NCBI RefSeq assembly: GCF_902806985.1
Contig: NZ_CADCXY010000001.1
Span: forward strand, 916,075 to 980,074
Length of the DNA stretch: 64,000 nt
Direction: 5' to 3'
From: Pseudidiomarina piscicola
GTDB lineage: Bacteria > Pseudomonadota > Gammaproteobacteria > Enterobacterales > Alteromonadaceae
The notes beneath the pieces are model-generated. The model was not told the origin of the DNA and made no database searches. It worked only from the letters and a program-made list of their open reading frames with translations. Positions 22,672-32,297 of the stretch are shown piece after piece (within the stretch, counting starts at the first letter, position 1; every line of letters begins with the position of its first letter). A program made the position numbers and the translations under genes.

Positions 22672-25600
22672 TTAGTGTCCTCCGTGGCTATGCGCAGTAA
22701 AGGTTTGTAACCATGTGTCATGCTCAGTATCGCAATGCCAGCTTGGTTGTTCACGCTTGTAGCCATTTTCTGCACCTTTGCTAGCCGACGGGTCAGCCAG
22801 AACTTGTTGCATTAACGCTTGCTTCTCTTCTTGCAACGCGACACGTAACTCTTGATCACGCTCACGATTGAAATAATTGCGCGCATTAATCCAAGTTTGT
22901 TCTACACGTGCATAGGAACTTAGTGGATGGTTATTCCAAATCACGAAGTCAGCATGCTTACCTTCGGTAATACTACCGACATACTGGTCAACTTTTAGCT
23001 GCTTCGCTGGATTCAACGTGACCATTTTCAGTGCTTCATGCTCAGACATGCCACAATAAGTGACTGACTTCGCAGCTTCTGTATTCAGGCGACGCTGTAA
23101 ATCGTTACTATCCGAGTTAATACTGGTCAGAACGCCTTTTTCAGACATCAAGCAAGCATTTTGCGGAATCGCATCATAAACCTCGAACTTGTAGGCCCAC
23201 CAGTCTGCGAACGACGAGCCACCCGCACCATGTTTGGCCATCTCTGAAGCCACTTTGTAGCCTTCTAAGATGTGCGTGAACGTGGTCAAAGTGAAGTTAA
23301 AGTCTTCGGCTAACCGTAACAACATCAAAATTTCTGACTGTACATAGCTGTGCGCATGAACGAAGCGCTCACGCTCCAAAATTTCGAGTAACGTTTGTAA
23401 CCGGTAGTCAGGACGCGGCGCCGCTGTCTTAGCGCGCTCACTGCGACTCAGTTTCTCGTACGCCTGCATGCGCTCACGGTATTCAAGGGCTGCGGTGAAC
23501 CCGTCACGCATCAGTGTTTCAACACCCATCCGTGTTTGCGGATAGCGAGTGCTCAACCAAGAAGGGTAACGGCTCTGTTTAACGTTTTCACCTAAGGCAA
23601 ACTTGATCGACGGCGGCGCTGCATCAAACTTCATTTGATCTGCAGTTGCACCCCAACGCAATTTAATCACCTGCGCTTGCCCACCAATCGGGTTTGCTGA
23701 GCCGTGCAACAACTGCGCCATGGTCGTGCCGCCCGCGAGCGAGCGATAGATATGAATATCATCGGGATTAACCACATCGCCAATGCGAACTTCGGCGGTA
23801 ATAGCTTCTGATGATTCGTTGACGCCACGGTCGATAGCAATATGTGAGTGCTCATCGATGATTCCTGGCGTCACATGCATACCTGTGGCATCGATGACGG
23901 TATAGCCAGAAGGTGTACGTAAGTCTTGCCCGACGCGGTAAAATTTACCGTCACGAACTAATACGTCGGCATCTTCAAGAATACCTTGCTCGTCGGCGGT
24001 CCAAACGGTGGCATTTTTAATGTGCAGGTTTTGACGCTCAGGAAGGCCATCAAGACCATAAGCGACATTTGGATAGGTTAAACGACTGACATAATCAGTG
24101 GCGGCAACATTTGCACCTTCACCGTTATTAGTCTGCTCAGCAGCCGCCTCTCGACGTCCTTCAAAGCTCAATTCTCGTCCGTCAGGGCCAATCGCAACAC
24201 CGGCATAGGTACGCTCGGCGGTTTGCTCTAACTCGACGCGCCACGCCCCCTCAACACCGGCAAAGTCGGAGTCGACCACAAACGATAGGCTGCTTTCATC
24301 ACGACGACTTGCACGTAACTTCGAGCGCGCGTCGCCAATCACCAACGCACCACCTACTTTATCGTCGCCTTGCAACTCAAACACTACCTCTTGGTTAGCG
24401 ATGGTAGCATTGATTGAGCCGTTAAAATCGGCTTTGCGTAGCGGAGCGAGTTCTTTTTCAGTGCCCTGTAGCCAAACTGATTTAATACTACCGTCAGTAA
24501 ACAAGTCACCTTCAGCAACTACTAAGTCAGCCATATAACCAGGCGCAATTTTACCTGCTTTATCGGCAACCCCAGCGATACGAGCTGGAACTGTGGTAAG
24601 CGCTGCTAAAGCTCGCTCTTTACTTAAGCCGTGCTGTACAGCTTTACGTAAGTTGGGCCAAAAGTCGCTGGCGCTTTTCAATTGATGCAAGGTAAATGAA
24701 AAGTCGATGTTAGCAGCCGATAGTGCCGCCGCATTACCCGGCGCACGCTCCCAGTGGCGTAAATCAGCAAGCTCTACATCTAGATGGTCATTAACGCCTG
24801 ACACTTCTGGTGCCGCGGGAAAGTTCAGAGGCAGAATCAGTGTTGAGTTCGTCTCTTTAATCGCATCAAGGCGCGCATATTCGTAGTTTGAACCAACAAA
24901 GGTTACCGGCACATCAAACTCACTAAATACACTGTGTGCGCGCAGCAATGACTTGTCATCAGAAACAGTGAAAACCATACCCTCTTGCTCAATCGGGCCT
25001 AGCTCTGCCAATGCGGCGTTGTACTCTACGGGACCGTTGTAGGCATTTTTCCCTTGCGCTTCTTCGTACCAATTGGCATCAGACAAAGTCTGGCGAATCA
25101 GTGCGATTGAGCCCATTAATGAACTCGGATATTGCTGTTGCGACGAACCTTTATCAAACGAGCCAAAGTGACGGCCTTGGGCAAGGTAAACCACATTGTT
25201 GGCAATCTTGTCGGCGAGCGACAGCGTCACCGCCTGTCCTTGGAAAATACCGTCTAGGCGAGCACTTTGCACTGCGGTAAAGCCTTGCTCAATGTAGTCA
25301 TTGGCAGCCTTGGCATCACTCGCCGCTTCGTTCACCCATTCTAACTGTGAGTGAATAGCGTCGTTTGCCGCGTTCCCACCTTCGCGCTTGTTACTATATT
25401 CAGGGCGAGTTGAGAACCATGGCCCACGCTGCTCTTTTTTCGGCTCAGGTACACCATAATTACTGTAAGCATCGATAAAGCCTGGGTACACCGTATGGCC
25501 TGATAAGTCGATGACACGAGCCCCTTCGGGTGCGCGGTTGTTTTGGTTAATGCGCTCAATTTTACCGTTACGGATCACCAGCGTAGCATTCTCGATGGTT

Positions 25601-25761
25601 TTTCCGGGCTCGGTGATAATCGTGGCATTTTGCAATGCAACGTAGCTTGACGAGTTGTCGTGCAACCCTTGCACAGTGGTGGTTTGCGATGCTGAAACTA
25701 GCGCTGGTAGCGCTGCACACATCGCAACCGCCAGCTTGCTGAGGCGGTTACTGCTAATCAT
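22672..25761 (-). CDS. Secreted two-domain amidohydrolase
   Basis: A 1029-residue exported protein with a signal peptide (about 25 residues, ending VSAS). It contains two amidohydrolase units. The N-terminal unit (about 40-435) has YPGFIDAYSNYG at 92-103 in place of the HxH motif and looks inactive. A linker of about 130 residues (440-570) rich in beta-type sequence follows. The C-terminal unit (575-1000) has an intact metal site: DEHSH with His638 and His640, then His804 or His802, His830 and Asp884 in NSDSND. It resembles imidazolonepropionase-like or prolidase-like amidohydrolases common in marine Alteromonadales; substrate unknown, possibly peptides or cyclic imides. It starts an operon with the gene at 21386. 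Confidence 0.88.
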   Translation of the reverse strand: MISSNRLSKLAVAMCAALPALVSASQTTTVQGLHDNSSSYVALQNATIITEPGKTIENATLVIRNGKIERINQNNRAPEGARVIDLSGHTVYPGFIDAYSNYGVPEPKKEQRGPWFSTRPEYSNKREGGNAANDAIHSQLEWVNEAASDAKAANDYIEQGFTAVQSARLDGIFQGQAVTLSLADKIANNVVYLAQGRHFGSFDKGSSQQQYPSSLMGSIALIRQTLSDANWYEEAQGKNAYNGPVEYNAALAELGPIEQEGMVFTVSDDKSLLRAHSVFSEFDVPVTFVGSNYEYARLDAIKETNSTLILPLNFPAAPEVSGVNDHLDVELADLRHWERAPGNAAALSAANIDFSFTLHQLKSASDFWPNLRKAVQHGLSKERALAALTTVPARIAGVADKAGKIAPGYMADLVVAEGDLFTDGSIKSVWLQGTEKELAPLRKADFNGSINATIANQEVVFELQGDDKVGGALVIGDARSKLRASRRDESSLSFVVDSDFAGVEGAWRVELEQTAERTYAGVAIGPDGRELSFEGRREAAAEQTNNGEGANVAATDYVSRLTYPNVAYGLDGLPERQNLHIKNATVWTADEQGILEDADVLVRDGKFYRVGQDLRTPSGYTVIDATGMHVTPGIIDEHSHIAIDRGVNESSEAITAEVRIGDVVNPDDIHIYRSLAGGTTMAQLLHGSANPIGGQAQVIKLRWGATADQMKFDAAPPSIKFALGENVKQSRYPSWLSTRYPQTRMGVETLMRDGFTAALEYRERMQAYEKLSRSERAKTAAPRPDYRLQTLLEILERERFVHAHSYVQSEILMLLRLAEDFNFTLTTFTHILEGYKVASEMAKHGAGGSSFADWWAYKFEVYDAIPQNACLMSEKGVLTSINSDSNDLQRRLNTEAAKSVTYCGMSEHEALKMVTLNPAKQLKVDQYVGSITEGKHADFVIWNNHPLSSYARVEQTWINARNYFNRERDQELRVALQEEKQALMQQVLADPSASKGAENGYKREQPSWHCDTEHDTWLQTFTAHSHGGH

Positions 25762-25803
25762 CGGCGTCCCCTTAATAAGGTTGGTCTGTTGTGAAATTCT
25801 GGT

Positions 25804-25832
25804 TTTATACTTTTGTCGTTAGCTTACATTAA
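25804..25832 (-). promoter_or_regulatory. Putative promoter of the amidohydrolase operon
   Basis: On the minus strand, TATAAA (25804-25809) is preceded at 17 bases by TTAATG (25827-25832). The -10 is good, the -35 weak. It lies about 43 bases upstream of the start codon, which has its own AAGGGGA ribosome site. Confidence 0.4.
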
Positions 25833-25950
25833 CGGCTGCGATGAGTTGAATGCAATCCAATAAGGGATAAACAGCTTAGATATGTCGGTAAAGCGTTGTA
25901 GTATTTAAATAGACGTCAATTCAATCACTCACAAAGAAGGTAAAGCGCTT

Positions 25951-26415
25951 ATGTTTTCGAAAGCCTTACGCACATCTTTAATTCTTGCCGCAACCGTAGC
26001 CAGCGCAACCGTTGTTGCCCAGCACGCTTTTAATGACGCTGACAAAGCCGTTGAGTATCGCCAAAAAGCGTTATCTGTAATGCAAAATAATTTCGCCTAC
26101 ATGGGCGATATGATTAAAGGCGATATGCCTTTTGACCTCGCTATTTTTACTGAGCGTGCAGAGAACTTCAGCAAATTAGCTTCCGTTCCTTGGGTTGGTT
26201 TTGCTCAAGAAGGGGCCATGCCGGGTAACAATACCGATGCCCTGCCGGCTATTTGGGACAATTGGGACGACTTCCAAGAGCGCGCGGCGCAATTGCAAAC
26301 TGATGCTGATACCTTGATGGCAGCGGCCCAGTCAGGTGATCAAGGGCAGATACGCCAAGCTTTTATGGCCGCGGCTAAAAACTGTAAAGGCTGTCACGAC
26401 CAGTACAAAGATTAA
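25951..26415 (+). CDS. Cytochrome c'/c556 family protein
   Basis: A 154-residue periplasmic haem protein. The signal peptide ends at VVAQ and the haem-binding CKGCH is seven residues from the C-terminus (NCKGCHDQYKD), the mark of the four-helix cytochrome c' / c556 family. Helix 1 carries YRQKALSVMQNNFAYMGDM, where a Met could be the sixth ligand as in c556. It is convergent with, and one base from, the stop of a cytochrome b561 gene, and the two may work together in electron transfer although they are on opposite strands. Start ATG after AAGAAGGTAAAG. Confidence 0.92.
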   Translation: MFSKALRTSLILAATVASATVVAQHAFNDADKAVEYRQKALSVMQNNFAYMGDMIKGDMPFDLAIFTERAENFSKLASVPWVGFAQEGAMPGNNTDALPAIWDNWDDFQERAAQLQTDADTLMAAAQSGDQGQIRQAFMAAAKNCKGCHDQYKD

Positions 26416-26416
26416 A

Positions 26417-27043
26417 CTAACCCCAAAAGTACCATGCGCTGGCAGCAATCACCGCTGCCAGTAGCCATGCCCACCAGGCCGCTGAGACATTTGGCTGATG
26501 CTGCACGTTACGCTTACCATGAATCATTGCTTTAACTAAATTCACTCCACGTAACTGATACACCAGAATCGCCAGGATATGCACCGCAATAAGCGCTAAC
26601 AGAACATTAAAATTGATTTCATGAACATCTGTTATCAGGCCTTGAAGATCACTATCGATCAAGCTCGCCAGAGGTCCAGAGTAGAAAATATCATCGGTGG
26701 CAAACAGCCCAGTACTAAGCTGTATGGCCAACACCAACCAGAGCGCGAGTACCGCCCAACCGCCTGCTGCATTATGGGTCGCGCCGGGTTGATACGAGCG
26801 AGAACGAAGTTCTTGTACATGTCGCACGACCGCCTTTGGGCTTTTTACAAAAGCACTAAAACGAGCGTTAGAGCTCCCAAACACTGCCCATACGAGCCGA
26901 CTTATCAGTAGCGCCCCCACCACAAAAGCCGTGCGAAAGTGCCATTCCATGAAACCATATTCAGCCGTCCACCATAAGGAAACCACACCGATGACCAACA
27001 GCCAATGATAGCCTCGCACGAAACTGTCCCAAACTTTAACCAT
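26417..27043 (-). CDS. Cytochrome b561 family membrane protein
   Basis: A 208-residue di-haem b-type cytochrome of the inner membrane. The start MVKVWDSFVRGYHWLL is set by the site GGTGGAG six bases before the ATG at 27043; a longer frame to 27106 would add an unlikely N-terminus. Histidines in transmembrane helices (RGYHW, MEWHFR, DVHEI and VHILA) are the likely haem ligands. Four helices are visible (about residues 12-32, 40-60, 95-115, 143-165) plus a final one at the C-terminus. Such proteins reduce or oxidise soluble cytochromes c', which fits the neighbouring gene. Confidence 0.9.
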   Translation of the reverse strand: MVKVWDSFVRGYHWLLVIGVVSLWWTAEYGFMEWHFRTAFVVGALLISRLVWAVFGSSNARFSAFVKSPKAVVRHVQELRSRSYQPGATHNAAGGWAVLALWLVLAIQLSTGLFATDDIFYSGPLASLIDSDLQGLITDVHEINFNVLLALIAVHILAILVYQLRGVNLVKAMIHGKRNVQHQPNVSAAWWAWLLAAVIAASAWYFWG

Positions 27044-27119
27044 GATAAACTCCACCCATGCATACTCTTTCAAGCGATACTTTGTTAATGTTAAGTGACG
27101 CATCAAAAAGGAGGCCTAC

Positions 27120-27503
27120 ATGACAACTGAATCCGTAAATGTAGTGATCGTCGATGACGATGTTATTTCACTCGAAGTCATGAAAGCAATGCTCGCGCAC
27201 TTTCCCGAAGCAAAGATTCATACTGCTCTGACCGGGCAGGAAGCTTTTGATTTAATTGTGGCGCAGCAACCCGATCTCGTGCTACTTGACCATCAGCTCC
27301 CCGATTTTAACGGTGTCGAACTGTACTGTAAGGTTCGTGATAAACTTGGCGCGGCAACACCCACCACTGCAATGATTTCCGGCAATAAGCCGGAAAGTTT
27401 TGCCACTGAGTGTGACGCGGTCGGTATCAACACCTTACTGCAAAAACCACTAGCTCCCAGTGACTTGACTGAGCTGATGCGCATCGCCGGCGCTAGCAAG
27501 TAA
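27120..27503 (+). CDS. Single-domain response regulator (CheY-like)
   Basis: A 127-residue receiver without an output domain. The acidic pair is at residues 12-13 (IVDDD), the phosphorylated Asp at 57 (LVLLDHQLP), the Thr/Ser switch in TAMISGN, and the conserved Lys in LQKPLAP. It has a strong ribosome site (AAAAAGGAGG) seven bases before the ATG. No kinase is adjacent; the nearest is the hybrid kinase at 36913. The last 54 bases overlap the convergent tyrA gene. It could act in a phosphorelay or on a protein target; no function can be assigned. Confidence 0.9.
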   Translation: MTTESVNVVIVDDDVISLEVMKAMLAHFPEAKIHTALTGQEAFDLIVAQQPDLVLLDHQLPDFNGVELYCKVRDKLGAATPTTAMISGNKPESFATECDAVGINTLLQKPLAPSDLTELMRIAGASK

Positions 27504-28607
27504 GCGCTGGCTATCTTCGAGAAATTTCTGGGAAAATTCGCCAAAGTAGTCACTTACTTCCCTGAACTTACTCACAAACTTTGTTTTATCACCGGCTTCA
27601 ATTGCCGTTAGCACTTCGTCAAACGTTGCGAGGTAACGTCGCAACATGGCGAAGTTTTCGGGGTGAGCCAAAATAATGTCTGCGTACAAGTCAGGGTCTT
27701 GGGCAAACAACCTGCCCACCATCATCAACTCGAGACGATAGATCGGCGAACTTAAATCGAGTAGTTGCTGCAGATCCGCTTGTTCCTCGGCTAAATGTGT
27801 ACCATAAACAAAGGTCGATAAATGCCGCATCACTTGGATAAAGCCCATTGCTTCGTCATGCTGCGATGCAGTCGTATGATAAAGCTGTGTGCCCCAACGG
27901 GCCAACGTTTCCAGCAACCATTGGTACGCCTCGGAGTGACGCCCTTCAGTTACCACGATCAGCTGTTTGGCGAGGGTCGCTAACTGGGGGCCAAACATCG
28001 GGTGTAACCCTACCACGGGGCCGCGATGTTGTTGCAACATAGCCGCCACCGGTTGCTGTTTAACACTGGTGACATCCGCGAGGATGCAATGCTCAGGTAA
28101 TCGCGGAAGTTTCGCGATAACGGCCTCAGTCGCAGCTATCGGTACACTAATTAGAACTAAATCAGCTTCATTACAGTAATCCTCGGCCAATGCCCAATCG
28201 TCTTTATCTAAACTATGAACCGCCGCGCCCGCCTCGCGGAAGCGCTCAACAAATAGCCCACCGAGCGCACCTTCCCCCCCGACAACCACGATTTTTTTAT
28301 GCTCTAGGTGAACATCGGCAGCTTGTTGTTGCTGGTAAGACTCGCGGATGATACGGCGTAAAACATCTTCTATGAGATCTGGTGAAAGTCCTTTGGCTTG
28401 TGCATCTTCTCGCCTTGCACTGAGCAATTTGGCTTCACGTTCAGGCACATACAAAGGCTGCCCCAGCGAGCGTTTAACAACGCCCACCTCGGCGGCAAGT
28501 TGTTTGCGCTGATGTAGCAGATTCAGCAAAGCACTATCCGTTTCGTCAATGGCGTTACGAAGCTGCTGTAGCCTCTCCTCTGGAGATGGAACGGACGATT
28601 CAGACAT
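27450..28607 (-). CDS. tyrA: Chorismate mutase / prephenate dehydrogenase (T-protein)
   Basis: Bifunctional enzyme of tyrosine synthesis: chorismate to prephenate, then oxidative decarboxylation to 4-hydroxyphenylpyruvate. The start [20 protein letters not shown] at 28607 is chosen because TAGGAG lies 5-6 bases upstream. The N-terminal 90 residues are an AroQ mutase ([19 protein letters not shown]). The dehydrogenase follows, with a Rossmann motif [12 protein letters not shown], then VDVTSVK-like and GLHPMFGP segments. The C-terminal tail after the [12 protein letters not shown] region extends over the end of the opposite response-regulator gene by 54 bases. Length 385 residues. Confidence 0.95.
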   Translation of the reverse strand: MSESSVPSPEERLQQLRNAIDETDSALLNLLHQRKQLAAEVGVVKRSLGQPLYVPEREAKLLSARREDAQAKGLSPDLIEDVLRRIIRESYQQQQAADVHLEHKKIVVVGGEGALGGLFVERFREAGAAVHSLDKDDWALAEDYCNEADLVLISVPIAATEAVIAKLPRLPEHCILADVTSVKQQPVAAMLQQHRGPVVGLHPMFGPQLATLAKQLIVVTEGRHSEAYQWLLETLARWGTQLYHTTASQHDEAMGFIQVMRHLSTFVYGTHLAEEQADLQQLLDLSSPIYRLELMMVGRLFAQDPDLYADIILAHPENFAMLRRYLATFDEVLTAIEAGDKTKFVSKFREVSDYFGEFSQKFLEDSQRLLASAGDAHQLSQVTGS

Positions 28608-28658
28608 GAAGACTCCTAAATTAAGCGGCTTGGTTTCATTGTGCCTTATTTTGGCCAT

Positions 28659-28685
28659 AAAAAAACCCGCCATTGGCGGGTTTTT
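28659..28685 (-). terminator. Rho-independent terminator of the rpsP-rplS operon
   Basis: Perfect stem AAAAACCCGCC / GGCGGGTTTTT with a 3-base loop, followed by seven T on the minus strand. It lies 27 bases after the rplS stop and in front of tyrA. Confidence 0.93.
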
Positions 28686-28711
28686 CGATGCTTTCTTTGA
28701 GCTTACGCTTA

Positions 28712-29068
28712 TTACAGCTTTTCGCGGATACGTGCAGATTTACCTGAACGCTCACGTAGGTAGTAAAGCTTAGCACGACGAACCGCACCTTTACGCTTCA
28801 CAACAATGCTGTCGATGATTGGGCTGTGCGCTTGGAATGTACGCTCAACACCTTCACCATTTGACACTTTGCGAACTGTGAATGCAGAGTGCAATCCACG
28901 GTTACGCTTGGCGATAACCACGCCTTCAAATGCCTGAACACGTTCACGGTTACCTTCAACAACCTTAACATTAACGACCACTGTATCACCCGGAGCATAG
29001 TCCGGAAGGTCTTTTTTCATTTGCTCGTCTTCGATCGCTTTGATCAAATTCTGACTTACTTTTGCCAT
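28712..29068 (-). CDS. rplS: 50S ribosomal protein L19
   Basis: Protein at the 30S-50S interface. The 118-residue sequence has the L19 core with [20 protein letters not shown] split by usual variation, the [13 protein letters not shown] loop and the [18 protein letters not shown] end. Last gene of the rpsP-rimM-trmD-rplS operon, 20 bases after trmD and followed by a strong terminator. Confidence 0.98.
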   Translation of the reverse strand: MAKVSQNLIKAIEDEQMKKDLPDYAPGDTVVVNVKVVEGNRERVQAFEGVVIAKRNRGLHSAFTVRKVSNGEGVERTFQAHSPIIDSIVVKRKGAVRRAKLYYLRERSGKSARIREKL

Positions 29069-29088
29069 GTTAGCCTCACTTGCCTAGA

Positions 29089-29859
29089 TTAACTACCCGA
29101 GTCAGTTTTCGCACCATGATGAACAATAAAGTCATCTAATAACGTCTGCTGCTCGTCAGTCAGAGCTAGATTATTTAACAGTTCTGGCCGCCGCAACCAA
29201 GTTCTACCAAGAGCTTGCTGCATGCGCCAGCGTCTAATTTTTTCGTGGTTACCACTCAATAGTATCGGTGGTACCGCCTCACCATCTAAAACTTCTGGTC
29301 GTGTGTAATGCGGACAGTCGAGTAACCCAGCTGCAAAAGAATCTTCTGTTGCTGAATCTTGATGCCCCAAGACCCCGGGAATCAAGCGCGCCACACTGTC
29401 AATTAAGACCATTGCGGGCAACTCACCACCGCTTAACACGTAATCGCCTATCGACCATTCTTCATCCACATGTCGCGCTATTACACGCTCGTCGATGCCT
29501 TCATAACGACCGGCGATTAGGATCAACTTGTCATTTGCAGCGAGCTCTCGCACACCTTCATGATCAAGCTTGCGACCCTGAGGTGACAAATAAATCACCT
29601 TAGTACTGGCACCTAGTTGTTGCTTGACCTCGGCAATCGCATCTGTGAGCGGTTGCACCATCATCAACATTCCTGGACCACCGCCATAAGGTCGGTCGTC
29701 TACGGTACGGTGTTTGTCTTGGGTAAAATCTCGTGGGTTGGTCAACGTGATGTTGAGTACCCCATCGCGAACTGCTCTACCCGTTACACCGTTGTCAGAA
29801 ATTGCCTGAAACATTTCAGGAAAGAGCGTAATAACGCCTACCTGTAATTTCGCAGCCAT
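29089..29859 (-). CDS. trmD: tRNA (guanine-37-N1)-methyltransferase
   Basis: Methylates G37 next to the anticodon to prevent frameshifting, using S-adenosylmethionine in a trefoil-knot SPOUT fold. Typical motifs are [10 protein letters not shown] at the N-terminus, [50 protein letters not shown] and a C-terminal YTRPEVLDG block. Length 256 residues. The start shares its A with the rimM stop (TAATG), a coupling conserved in this operon. Confidence 0.98.
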   Translation of the reverse strand: MAAKLQVGVITLFPEMFQAISDNGVTGRAVRDGVLNITLTNPRDFTQDKHRTVDDRPYGGGPGMLMMVQPLTDAIAEVKQQLGASTKVIYLSPQGRKLDHEGVRELAANDKLILIAGRYEGIDERVIARHVDEEWSIGDYVLSGGELPAMVLIDSVARLIPGVLGHQDSATEDSFAAGLLDCPHYTRPEVLDGEAVPPILLSGNHEKIRRWRMQQALGRTWLRRPELLNNLALTDEQQTLLDDFIVHHGAKTDSGS

Positions 29860-30389
29860 TAAAAGTCCGACGGCCAGTCCACAATGATACGCTTGTTTTG
29901 AGTATCGACCTGCTGCACATATTGACTCTGAATAAACGGAATCAAGCGCTCAGACCGACCAAATGCATCATTGCTATTCGCTTTCACCACCATTACATCA
30001 TTCGATGCTGTGGCCATTAACTGGTCAACGATTCCCATGTTATAGCCGTCGGTATTAACGACAGTCATACCAATCAAATCGCGCCAGTAAAACTCATCTT
30101 CTGGCAATTCAGGTAATTGCTCAGCGCTGATCACAATATCGGCACCTGTTAACAAGTGCGCGGCATCACGATCTTCTACGCCAGCTAATTTTGCAATCAG
30201 TCCTTTATTATGTCGACGCCATTCATCGACTGTAACGTCCTGCAACTTACCCTGTTGACGAATTTGCCAAGAGTGATAATTAAATATGGCAGCAACGTCA
30301 TCCGTGTAACTTTGAACTTTAATCCAACCTTTAACGCCGTACACCGCGCCTAATTGGCCAACGACAACGTGTTCAGTAGGCGTAGTCAT
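29859..30389 (-). CDS. rimM: Ribosome maturation factor RimM
   Basis: Assists maturation of the 30S head and binds S19. The N-terminal [22 protein letters not shown] barrel (split here at residue 20 in the family motif) and the C-terminal PRC-barrel ([14 protein letters not shown] to the [14 protein letters not shown] strand) are both present. The length of 176 residues is typical. It lies 21 bases after rpsP and touches trmD. Confidence 0.97.
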   Translation of the reverse strand: MTTPTEHVVVGQLGAVYGVKGWIKVQSYTDDVAAIFNYHSWQIRQQGKLQDVTVDEWRRHNKGLIAKLAGVEDRDAAHLLTGADIVISAEQLPELPEDEFYWRDLIGMTVVNTDGYNMGIVDQLMATASNDVMVVKANSNDAFGRSERLIPFIQSQYVQQVDTQNKRIIVDWPSDF

Positions 30390-30410
30390 AGTTACCCTTC
30401 AAATCGTTAC

Positions 30411-30659
30411 TTAAGCTGCGCTACGCGCATCTTTTAAAAGCTTAGCTACGCGCTCAGATACAGTCGCGCCGTGACCAACCCAGTGGTCAACACGCTCTAA
30501 ATCAACACGTAATTTTTCTTCTTGACCACGCGCTAGCGGGTTAAAGAAGCCTAGATTTTCAATGAAACGACCGTCGCGGGCATTGCGACTGTCGGTTACT
30601 ACCATCTGGTAGAATGGGCGCTTTTTGGCGCCGCCGCGTTGTAAACGAATGGTTACCAT
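30411..30659 (-). CDS. rpsP: 30S ribosomal protein S16
   Basis: Assembly protein of the 30S subunit. The 82-residue protein begins [20 protein letters not shown] and contains [19 protein letters not shown], both diagnostic of S16. It is the first gene of the operon, about 66 bases after the transcription start expected from the promoter at 30732-30759. Confidence 0.98.
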   Translation of the reverse strand: MVTIRLQRGGAKKRPFYQMVVTDSRNARDGRFIENLGFFNPLARGQEEKLRVDLERVDHWVGHGATVSERVAKLLKDARSAA

Positions 30660-30731
30660 TACGTTCCTCGATACAGTTTTATAATGTTAAGTAAATAGAA
30701 AAATCTCCGACCTGGGTCGAAGAGCCCGGCA

Positions 30732-30759
30732 ATTCTACCGATTTTTCTGTCGAATGCAA
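30732..30759 (-). promoter_or_regulatory. Promoter of the rpsP operon
   Basis: On the minus strand, TTGCAT (30754-30759) and TAGAAT (30732-30737) are spaced by 16 bases. The -10 is followed by a GC-rich discriminator (TGCCGGGC), the type associated with stringent control. It begins just after the ffh stop codon. Confidence 0.75.
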
Positions 30760-30766
30760 GTATTCT

Positions 30767-32140
30767 CTAGCGTTTAGGGAACATGCCTGGAGGCATTTTA
30801 CCACCCATTCCGCCCATACTGCGCATCATTTTTGCCATGCCGCCGCCTTTCATTTTCTTCATCATTTTTTGCATCTGCATAAACTGTTTAAGAAGTTTAT
30901 TCACATCCTGCACTTGAGTTCCCGAGCCGGCGGCAATACGGCGCTTACGGGAACCCTTGATCAAGTCTGGAAATTGTCGTTCTTTGGGTGTCATAGAGCT
31001 AATAATCGCTTCCATTCGCACCGTCATCTTGTCATCGAGCTGACCTTTAACTTGGTCGCCCATTTTTCCCATACCAGGCATTTTATCGAGTAGCCCCATC
31101 ATGCCGCCCATATCACGCATTTGCGCTAGCTGGTCGCGGAAGTCCTCAAGTGAGAACTTGCCTTCTTTCATGACTTTTTTAGCAACTTTCTCGGCTTTAC
31201 TGCGATCGACTTTCTGCTCTAGCTCGTCGATCAATGAAAGCATGTCGCCCATGCCTAGTATGCGTGACGCAACACGCTCTGGGTGAAAAGGTTCTAGCGC
31301 GGTGTTCTTCTCACCAACCCCTAAGAACTTAATCGGTTTACCGGTAATATGGCGAATAGAAAGCGCTGCACCACCACGCGCATCACCGTCGGTTTTGGTC
31401 AATACAACACCGGTCAACGGTAAGGCTTCATTGAAGGCTTTAGCGGTATTCGCCGCATCTTGGCCGGTCATTGCATCTACGACAAACAAGGTTTCAATCG
31501 GCTTGATGGCTGCATGCAGCTGCTTAATTTCAGCCATCATTGCATCGTCGATCGCGGTTCGACCCGCGGTATCGACGAGTACCACATCAATAAACTTTTT
31601 CCGAGCATGCGCTATCGCAGCTTCGGCAATCGCCACCGGCTTTTGGTCCGTAGATGACGGGAAAAATTCGACGTCAACTTCAGCGGCTAGAGTTTCTAGC
31701 TGCTTGATGGCCGCGGGGCGATAAACGTCCGCAGAAACCACTAAAACTTTTTTCTTCTCGCGCTCGCGTAGGTAACGCCCAAGCTTACCCACACTGGTAG
31801 TTTTACCCGCACCTTGCAAACCGGCCATCAGGATCACAGCAGGCGGCTGCGTGGCTAAGTTCAGGGGAACATTGCCTTCACCCATAGCGTGTTCAAGTTC
31901 TTGTTGCACAATTTTCAAGAACACTTGGCCCGGCGTTAGGCTTTTATTGACTTCGGTACCTACCGCACGTTCTTTCACACGCTTTATAAACTCGCGCACC
32001 ACCGGTAACGCAACATCAGCCTCAAGCAGTGCCATACGCACTTCTCGGAGGGTGTCTTTTATATTGTCATCGGTAAGTCGGCCACGGCCGGTGATATTTT
32101 TTAATGACTGCGACAAACGGTCGCTTAAATTCTCAAACAT
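30767..32140 (-). CDS. ffh: Signal recognition particle protein Ffh
   Basis: GTPase that, with 4.5S RNA, targets nascent membrane proteins to FtsY and the translocon. The start MFENLSDRLSQSLKNITGRG at 32140 is canonical; the frame extends upstream but without homology. The N domain is followed by the G domain (GLQGAGKTTSVGKLG, VDTAGR, TKTDGDARGG), then a methionine-rich M domain ending in MAKMMRSMGGMGG. It has 457 residues. It is divergent from ypjD, as in E. coli. Confidence 0.98.
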   Translation of the reverse strand: MFENLSDRLSQSLKNITGRGRLTDDNIKDTLREVRMALLEADVALPVVREFIKRVKERAVGTEVNKSLTPGQVFLKIVQQELEHAMGEGNVPLNLATQPPAVILMAGLQGAGKTTSVGKLGRYLREREKKKVLVVSADVYRPAAIKQLETLAAEVDVEFFPSSTDQKPVAIAEAAIAHARKKFIDVVLVDTAGRTAIDDAMMAEIKQLHAAIKPIETLFVVDAMTGQDAANTAKAFNEALPLTGVVLTKTDGDARGGAALSIRHITGKPIKFLGVGEKNTALEPFHPERVASRILGMGDMLSLIDELEQKVDRSKAEKVAKKVMKEGKFSLEDFRDQLAQMRDMGGMMGLLDKMPGMGKMGDQVKGQLDDKMTVRMEAIISSMTPKERQFPDLIKGSRKRRIAAGSGTQVQDVNKLLKQFMQMQKMMKKMKGGGMAKMMRSMGGMGGKMPPGMFPKR

Positions 32141-32297
32141 GGGATACTGTCCATCTACTGCTAGCTGACAATGATATTGCGTCAAGTATATCGTAAATCA
32201 AGGGAAGTTTCTCAACCCTATTGGGTTTCGCCGCAACAATGCATATACTTGAGCCTTAACGTCGAAAAGCTACACAACTTAATCTGTGGGAACCAAC

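Noticed and set aside
22672..25761. The 1029-residue amidohydrolase as an assembly-fused pair
   Set aside because: The two halves are joined by a linker of about 130 residues in frame with no stop, and the first half has its own degenerate site, so a natural fusion is more likely than an error.
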